Source of the DNA: Myxococcales bacterium
GTDB lineage: Bacteria; Desulfobacterota_B; Binatia; UBA1149; SPBQ01
DNA: 12,375 bases
Assembly: GCA_004525875.1 (NCBI GenBank)
Contig: SPBQ01000024.1
Location: 1 to 12,375 of the forward strand
Reading direction: 5' to 3'
The notes under the pieces are model-generated. The model had not been told where the DNA came from. It was given only the letters and a program-made list of their open reading frames with translations, and made no database searches. The position numbers and the translations under genes are program-made. Within the stretch, counting starts at the first letter, position 1. Every line of letters starts with the position of its first letter. Below, in pieces: positions 7,789 to 12,375 of the stretch.

Positions 7789-9557
7789 TCGTGGCCCTTT
7801 TCCGGAATTCCCTCATCCGCCTTCCCCGCAAGCCCCTCCAGTTCTTTGTTGATGAGATCGCCGAGCGTCGTTCTCGAGGACGTCGAGCTACCGGTGCGCG
7901 CGACGCCCATGTACTGCTGCAGCTCGGCCTTTTCCTCGGAGTCGAGCAGCGAACGTACGCTGAGGGCGATCTTGCGCTCGCGCACGTCGATCTCCAGGAT
8001 CTCCGCCTCGACCGCCGCGCCGGGCTGGAAGTGATCACGCGGATGCTCCACCCGTTCCCGCGACAGCTGCGAAACGTGGATCATCCCCTCGACGCCATCC
8101 TCGATCTCCACGAAAACGCCGAAATCAGTCACGTTCGTAACTTTCCCGTGCACGCGGGAGCCGACCGGGTGACGCGCCGGCATGTTCTGCCACGGATCGT
8201 CGGCCATCTGCTTGAGCCCGAGAGAGAGACGCTCGTTCGCCACGTCGACGTTCAGTACGACCGCCTCGACCTCGTCCCCCTTGTTCAACACGTCGGACGG
8301 GTGCTTGACCTTGCGGGTCCAGTGCATGTCCGAGATGTGAATGAGCCCGTCGATGCCGTCGGCAACGTTCACGAACGCGCCGAAGTCGGTGATGCTGGTG
8401 ACCTTGCCGCGAACGTTGGAGCCTATGGGGTGCTCGATCGGCAGCGTCTCCCAGGGGTTGGGAGTGATCTGCTTGAGCCCGAGCGAGATGCGACGGTTGG
8501 CCGGATCGAGACCGAGCACGACGACGTCGACCTCGTCGCCGACCGAGACGATCTTCGAAGGATGTGTTACACGTGTCGTCCACGACATCTCGGAGACGTG
8601 AACCAGACCTTCGACACCGTCCTCGATCTCTACGAACGATCCGTAGTCGGTAAGGCTGACAACCTTGCCCCGAGCGCGGCTCCCCGGGAACATCCGTTCC
8701 GCGATCGTGAGCCACGGATCGTCGTACAGCTGCTTCATGCCGAGCGAGATGCGGTCGCTCTCCTGGTCGAACTTCAGAACGACGACCTTCACGGTGTCGC
8801 CCGGCTTGACGACCTTCGACGGGTGAGCGACCCGGCCCCACGCCATATCTGTAACGTGCAGCAGGCCATCGATGCCACCGAGGTCGACAAACGCTCCATA
8901 GTCGGTCACGTTCTTGACCGTGCCCTCGAGGATGATGCCCTCTTCGAGGACCTTCAGGGTCTCGTCCTTGAGCGCCTCACGCTCCTTCTCCAGAAGCAGC
9001 TTGCGCGACACCACGACGTTGCCACGGGCACGGTTACACTTGATGATGCCGAACTGGGCGCGCTCGCCGATGTAGCGTTCGAGGCTACGCGTGGGGCGGA
9101 TGTCGACGTGGGAGCCCGGCAGAAACGCAGGCACACCGATATCGACCTTCAGACCGCCCTTGACGCGGCCGACCACCGTGCCCTCGACGGGGCCTCCGTT
9201 CTTGAAAGCATCTTCGATGTGACGCCACACCGAAGACTGGCGCGCTCGCTGATGCGAGAGCCGGACCTGACCCGAGTCGTCTCCAACAGACTCCACGTAC
9301 ACGTCAACGTCGTCGCCAACATTCAACGCCACCTCACCCGAGGCGTCGGTGAACTCGGACAGCGGGATGGCCCCCTCGGATTTGAATCCGATATCGACGG
9401 TAACTGTGTCGCGGTCAATGGCGACGACCGTTCCTTGTACGATCTCGCCCTGCTGGATCGAGCCTTCCCGTAGGCTGGCTTCCAGGATGTCGCCGAAGCT
9501 CTGGTCGGACGATTCTTCCTGGTCCTTCGCCTCGTGGTCGACGCGTTCCTCTAGCAT
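7785..9557 (-). CDS. rpsA: 30S ribosomal protein S1
   Basis: A 590-residue protein with six S1 RNA-binding repeats at about 35-103, 122-186, 207-276, 292-363, 379-450 and 466-535. Repeats 3-6 carry the strong motif TDYGAFV/TDFGAFV ... GLxHxS ... HPS ... GD, while repeats 1 and 2 are divergent, as in E. coli S1, where they contact the ribosome. S1 helps the 30S subunit bind and unfold mRNA. There is an acidic N-terminal head (residues 1-35) and a Ser/Thr-rich stretch before the C-terminal segment. The ATG at 9557 has GGAGGA 10 bases upstream. The repeats cause near-repetitive DNA across 7950-9450. The position between cmk and ihfB is the classical one. No lesion is seen. Confidence 0.97.
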   Translation of the reverse strand: MLEERVDHEAKDQEESSDQSFGDILEASLREGSIQQGEIVQGTVVAIDRDTVTVDIGFKSEGAIPLSEFTDASGEVALNVGDDVDVYVESVGDDSGQVRLSHQRARQSSVWRHIEDAFKNGGPVEGTVVGRVKGGLKVDIGVPAFLPGSHVDIRPTRSLERYIGERAQFGIIKCNRARGNVVVSRKLLLEKEREALKDETLKVLEEGIILEGTVKNVTDYGAFVDLGGIDGLLHVTDMAWGRVAHPSKVVKPGDTVKVVVLKFDQESDRISLGMKQLYDDPWLTIAERMFPGSRARGKVVSLTDYGSFVEIEDGVEGLVHVSEMSWTTRVTHPSKIVSVGDEVDVVVLGLDPANRRISLGLKQITPNPWETLPIEHPIGSNVRGKVTSITDFGAFVNVADGIDGLIHISDMHWTRKVKHPSDVLNKGDEVEAVVLNVDVANERLSLGLKQMADDPWQNMPARHPVGSRVHGKVTNVTDFGVFVEIEDGVEGMIHVSQLSRERVEHPRDHFQPGAAVEAEILEIDVRERKIALSVRSLLDSEEKAELQQYMGVARTGSSTSSRTTLGDLINKELEGLAGKADEGIPEKGHE

Positions 9558-9583
9558 TAAGAAGAGTTCCTCCTGCGGATGGC

Positions 9584-9603
9584 GGCGCTAGACCTCGCGC
9601 GCC
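9584..9603 (-). promoter_or_regulatory. Small hairpin in the rpsA leader
   Basis: The leader can fold GGCGC (9603-9599) onto GCGCC (9588-9584) around a 10-base loop, just before the rpsA Shine-Dalgarno (GGAGGA, about 9573-9568). E. coli rpsA is autoregulated by S1 through leader hairpins, so a similar role is possible. A 5-bp stem in G+C-rich DNA can easily be chance. Confidence 0.2.
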
Positions 9604-9610
9604 ATGTAGC

Positions 9611-9639
9611 GACATACCGCCGCCGGACGCCCGATTCAA
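9611..9639 (-). promoter_or_regulatory. Weak candidate promoter for rpsA
   Basis: TTGAAT (9639-9634) and TATGTC (9616-9611) are 17 bases apart in the only long gap of the right block, between cmk and rpsA. The -35 matches TTGACA at 4/6; the -10 is poor, matching only its first three bases. If used, the leader would be about 45 bases. rpsA commonly has its own promoter in addition to read-through from cmk, which supports looking here. Confidence 0.25.
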
Positions 9640-9678
9640 GGGTAAACACCAGAATTCGTAGATGTTACTTGGGTAAAC
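9640..9678. repeat. Pair of direct repeats GGGTAAAC upstream of rpsA
   Basis: GGGTAAAC occurs at 9640-9647 and 9671-9678 on the plus strand, 31 bases apart, about three helical turns. One copy touches the candidate -35 box of rpsA and the other lies in the last codons of cmk. The spacing and position would suit an activator or repressor site. Two copies only, so chance is not excluded. Confidence 0.25.
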
Positions 9679-10357
9679 GCCGCAGGAATGCTTCCTTTAC
9701 TATGGTCTCAACCACCTCGTCAATAGCCATGAGGGTTGAGTCGATCACGAGGGCATCGGCAGCTGCCTCCAGTGGCGCCACTTCTCGGGTCCGATCACGA
9801 CGGTCTCGCTCGGCCATATCGCGTTTGACGTTCTCCAGATCGCCGCTGCCATCGCGCTTTGCGTCGGTTCGCTCCCGCAACTCCTCGGCGCGTCGACGCG
9901 CGCGTTCATCCGGATTGGCATCGAGAAAGACCTTCAAATCGGCGTGCGGAAAAATCACCGTTCCCATGTCACGCCCCTCGGCCACGGTACCGGGGGGGCG
10001 CGCGGCCGATCGCTGCAGCTCGACCAGCGCCGAGCGCACGCCCGGCAGGGCGGACACGCGCGAGGCCGCCTGGCTAATCTGCGGCGTGCGGGTCTCATCG
10101 CTCACGTCGCGCCCCGCCAGCACGATCCGCCGCGATCCAGCCGGCATCTCGACGTCGAGCCCCGCGGCCAGGGCGGCCAGCGCCGCCGCGTCGTCAAGCG
10201 CCGTTCCACCCTCGATGGCCGCGAGCGCGACCGCGCGGTACAGGGCCCCGGTGTCGAGGTAGCCGAGTTCCAGCGCGTCGGCCACGCGCCGCGCGACGGT
10301 CGATTTTCCGGCTCCGGCAGGACCGTCGATGGCGACGACGAAACAATCCGTGCTCAC
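9665..10357 (-). CDS. cmk: Cytidylate kinase
   Basis: A 230-residue cytoplasmic kinase that phosphorylates CMP and dCMP with ATP. It has the P-loop GPAGAGKST (12-20), the substrate-binding DTGALYRAV (35-43), AEGRDMGTVIFP (126-137) and the Arg-rich lid RDRRDRTREVAPL (184-196), and ends with the typical DALVIDST strand and a C-terminal helix. The length is normal. The GTG at 10357 overlaps the aroA stop as GTGA; another in-frame GTG at 10363 is possible, and GAGGGA lies upstream of both. A frame open to 10639 is rejected because the extension is an overlap with aroA. The stop is TAA. cmk after aroA and before rpsA is the order of the classical supraoperon. Confidence 0.96.
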   Translation of the reverse strand: MSTDCFVVAIDGPAGAGKSTVARRVADALELGYLDTGALYRAVALAAIEGGTALDDAAALAALAAGLDVEMPAGSRRIVLAGRDVSDETRTPQISQAASRVSALPGVRSALVELQRSAARPPGTVAEGRDMGTVIFPHADLKVFLDANPDERARRRAEELRERTDAKRDGSGDLENVKRDMAERDRRDRTREVAPLEAAADALVIDSTLMAIDEVVETIVKEAFLRRLPK

Positions 10358-11183
10358 TGCCACAGTCCCTCCAGTCGATCGTAGAAGTCGGGAAACGACA
10401 CGGCTGCAACGCCGGCGCCCGCGATCTCCACACTCCCCGTCGCGCTCAGCGCCGCGACGGCCGCCGACATGGCCACACGGTGATCGCCCACACTGTCGAC
10501 TGCACCTGTGGTAATGCGGCCTCCATGGATCGTCATACCATCTGCGTGCTCGTCCACACGGATGCCCAGCGATCCGAGCAGCCGTGCCATCGCTGCAATC
10601 CGATCGCTTTCCTTCACCCTTAGCTCGGACGCGCCACAAACCACCGTAGCCCCCTCGGCCGCAGCGGCAGCGATCGCGAGCACGGGCAGCTCGTCGATCG
10701 TCGCCGGTATCCCGGCCGCGTCGATACGCGTCGCACGCAGTCGCGAGCCGCGCACGCGCACGTCGCCGACCCGCTCACCGCCGATCGTACCCCCGCCGTC
10801 CTCGATCGTCTCGGTCGTCTCGATACTTGCCCCCATTCGCCGCAGGACCTCGATGAAGCCCACGCGCGTCGGATTGAGGCACACATGCTCGATGATCACG
10901 TCGGAACCCGGGACCATCGCCGCGGCGACGACGAAGAACGCTGCCGATGACGGATCCCCCGGCACCTCGACGTCGACGGCGTTGGGAACGGTCGGTCCTT
11001 CGATCGACACGGCCAGACCGTCGCGTACGAGCTCTACGCCCATCGCCCCGAGCATACGCTCGCTATGGTCGCGAGACAGTTCGGGCTCGCGAACGATCGT
11101 GCGACCGTCAGCCTGCATTCCCGCCAGCAGCAGCGCGGTCTTCACCTGCGCGCTCGCGACCGCGAGCGCGTGGCTCACACCGC

Positions 11184-11196
11184 ACAGCCTGGCCGG
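11184..11196 (-). other. Frameshift site in aroA
   Basis: Upstream the frame reads GHAPVHRTGQA; downstream it reads RLCGVSHALAVASAQVK. The change falls within CCAGGCTG. It equals one extra base or two missing bases. The two-base deletion keeps the usual number of residues between the Gly and the Leu of the G-x-x-L-x-G motif slightly better. There is no stop codon or slippery run at the site to suggest programmed shifting. Confidence 0.75.
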
Positions 11197-11290
11197 TGCG
11201 ATGCACCGGCGCGTGACCGTGGTCGCTGGTGATGCGCGCTCCCATCGCACGCAGCGGCGCCGCGAGACGCTCCATCGGCCGACGCACGAG

Positions 11291-11293
11291 CTA
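11291..11293 (-). other. In-frame TAG stop in aroA at a conserved serine position
   Basis: The codon between GDA and LVRRPM is TAG. The family consensus is GDxSLxxRPM, so one base (TCG to TAG) explains it. The frame stays conserved for more than 30 codons on the far side, so this is a separate lesion from the frameshift at about 11190. Confidence 0.85.
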
Positions 11294-11655
11294 CGCGTCC
11301 CCCACAAGCACCGCATCGACGCCCTGCCCGGCCAGCGCCCCCATCACGAGCCGCATCGTCGTGCCGGAATTCCCGCAATCGAGCCAGTCCGCCGGGGTCT
11401 GCAGTCGCATCGCCGTCCCCTCGATCACCAGCCCCTCGGCCTCCCCTCTTTCGATGCCAGCGCCGAGCGCGCGCATCACCGCGATCGACGAGGCGACGTC
11501 CTGCCCCTCGGGTAGACCACGAACACGTGCGCGGCCGCGTGCCAGCGCGTTGAATATGATCGCGCGATGAGCGATCGACTTGTCCCCGGGCACGCGCACG
11601 CGGCCGCGAAGCGGCCCGCCGGCGGGGCACACCACCCGAGGGGTCGCCGTACCGC

Positions 11656-12375
11656 TCACGACTCGCCCCCCTCGCGATTGCCCGGCTGCTGAGCCTCGCC
11701 CCCGCTCGTGTCGGCCTCCATCGCCGCGCGCGCATCGCGCGCCGCTCCCATAACGCGCATCATCGCCGCTTCGTCGCCCGCCGCAACGGCGGCTCGCAGC
11801 TCCGTCCAGGCCTCCGAGAACGTGTCGAAGGCGACCAGCAGGCTCATTCGGTTCGCGCGAGCGATCGATGTCCACATGGCGTGCTCGCTGGCGGCCAGCC
11901 GTGTCGTGTCTCGGAGTCCCGGTCCGGTCAACGCTCGCACGAGACCCTGTTCCGGGCTACGACCGACGGCCGCCGCCAGCGCGAAGACGACCATCTGCGG
12001 CAGATGACTCGTCATCGCGGTAACGCGGTCGTGTGCCTCGGCGCCGATCTCCAGAACCGAACTGCCGACCGCGCGCCACAGCGCAGTCACGAGCACATGA
12101 GCATCGTGTTGCGCGCGGCCGCTCTCGACGACCACGGTGACGCGATCGCGGAACAGGTCCGGATCGGCACCGGCCGCGCCCGAACGATGCGACCCCGCCA
12201 TCGGATGCGCGCCGACGAAACGCGCCTCGATGCAGACCTGGGCCGCACGCTCACACAAGGGCAGCTTCACACTGCAGACGTCGGTGACAACGCAGGTCTG
12301 CGACGTCTCGCTCGCGGCCGTCGCCAGCAATTCGACACAAGTATCGACGGGTGCCGCCAGGACGACCAGATCCGC
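11656..12375 (-). CDS. tyrA: Prephenate dehydrogenase (N-terminus outside window)
   Basis: The last 239 residues of a TyrA-family enzyme, which oxidises prephenate (or arogenate) with NAD(P)+ towards tyrosine. The window opens at the end of the Rossmann fold (ADLVVLAAPVD). VVTDVCSVK, then the catalytic-region GAHPMAGS, then TAMTSHLPQMVVFALA and LTGPGLRDTTRLAAS follow, all family landmarks. The protein ends in a short Gly/Glu-rich tail. The nucleotide-binding GxGxxG is beyond the window, so cofactor choice cannot be read. No ACT domain follows, so this is the simple form. The TTG at 12330 is an internal codon, since the conserved frame continues to the window edge. It overlaps aroA by GTGA, matching the tyrA-aroA pairing of the aromatic supraoperon. 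Confidence 0.9.
   Translation of the reverse strand, partial: ADLVVLAAPVDTCVELLATAASETSQTCVVTDVCSVKLPLCERAAQVCIEARFVGAHPMAGSHRSGAAGADPDLFRDRVTVVVESGRAQHDAHVLVTALWRAVGSSVLEIGAEAHDRVTAMTSHLPQMVVFALAAAVGRSPEQGLVRALTGPGLRDTTRLAASEHAMWTSIARANRMSLLVAFDTFSEAWTELRAAVAAGDEAAMMRVMGAARDARAAMEADTSGGEAQQPGNREGGES

Larger units (their letters stand above)
10354..11659 (-). pseudogene. aroA: 3-phosphoshikimate 1-carboxyvinyltransferase (EPSP synthase), broken by a stop and a frameshift
   Basis: EPSP synthase joins phosphoenolpyruvate to shikimate-3-phosphate, the sixth shikimate-pathway step. The first 122 codons (11659-11294) are intact with PGDKSIAHRA (24-33) and LDCGNSGTTMRL (93-104). A TAG follows at 11293-11291, where the family has Ser in GDxSLxxRPM. 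The same frame continues as LVRRPMERLAAPLRAMGARI for about 100 bases. Near 11190 the reading shifts to the frame that runs to 10354: SAQVKTALLLAG, SRDHSER, LNPTR, PGDPSSAAFF, RVKESDR and GDHRVAMS. Read through, the product is about 434 residues, a normal length. RDHSE, GDKS, SAQVK and NPTR match the published class II EPSP synthase motifs. The GTG at 11659 overlaps the tyrA stop (GTGA) with GAGGGG upstream. As written, only a 122-residue stub would be made. The enzyme is normally essential, so a consensus error is quite likely. Confidence 0.88.

Noticed and set aside
7791..9473. A 560-codon open frame on the plus strand opposite rpsA
   Set aside because: It mirrors the S1 repeats of rpsA in G+C-rich DNA, has no recognisable domain, and shows the Arg/Asp/Val-biased composition of an antisense shadow.
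11291..11293. TAG read as an amino acid (stop-codon recoding)
   Set aside because: No visible gene here ends in TAG, which is compatible with recoding, but TAG is rare as a stop in G+C-rich genomes anyway, it occurs only once inside a gene, and a frameshift follows within 100 bases.
10354..11659. Natural split EPSP synthase made as two subunits
   Set aside because: The breaks fall inside the first structural domain, leave about 30 conserved codons stranded between them, and do not match the domain boundary.

Overview
The window is about 98% coding and every gene lies on the minus strand, so transcription runs from the right end (12375) to the left end (1). Base composition is strongly G+C rich, and several genes start with GTG. 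The gene content points to a Gram-negative bacterium: a LapA-type inner-membrane protein, an exported AMIN-domain protein and an IHF/HU protein. The order tyrA-aroA-cmk-rpsA-ihfB-lapA matches the proteobacterial mixed-function aromatic supraoperon. A deltaproteobacterium-like or neighbouring lineage is my best guess; the sequence alone does not settle it.

Right block (about 12375 to 6343), in order of transcription: prephenate dehydrogenase (tyrA, 5' end outside the window), EPSP synthase (aroA), cytidylate kinase (cmk), ribosomal protein S1 (rpsA), an IHF-beta/HU-like DNA-binding protein, a HIT-family nucleotide hydrolase or phosphorylase, and a LapA-domain membrane protein. tyrA/aroA, aroA/cmk and HIT/lapA overlap by GTGA, and rpsA/ihfB by ATGA, so the block looks translationally coupled. 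The only sizeable gap is 107 bases in front of rpsA. It holds a weak candidate promoter, a small hairpin and a strong Shine-Dalgarno sequence.

Left block (about 6340 to 1): a well-formed sigma70-type promoter lies in the 40 bases between lapA and the next gene and would give a nearly leaderless transcript. It drives a MoxR/magnesium-chelatase-like AAA+ ATPase, its von Willebrand factor A (VWA) partner, mutS, and the start of an exported AMIN-domain protein, probably a cell-wall amidase. The ATPase and VWA protein form a probable chaperone-like pair. Its target is unknown.

Two genes are broken in this sequence. aroA has an in-frame TAG where the family has a conserved serine, and a frameshift about 100 bases later. 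The VWA gene has a single-base frameshift between its second and third metal-binding motifs. Reading through the lesions restores full-length, well-conserved proteins, so consensus errors or very recent mutations are more likely than old decay. I found no RNA genes, insertion sequences, CRISPR arrays, phage genes or clear terminators, and no strong case for a wholly new system. The best leads are the ATPase-VWA pair coupled to mutS, its leaderless promoter, and the three reading-frame lesions.
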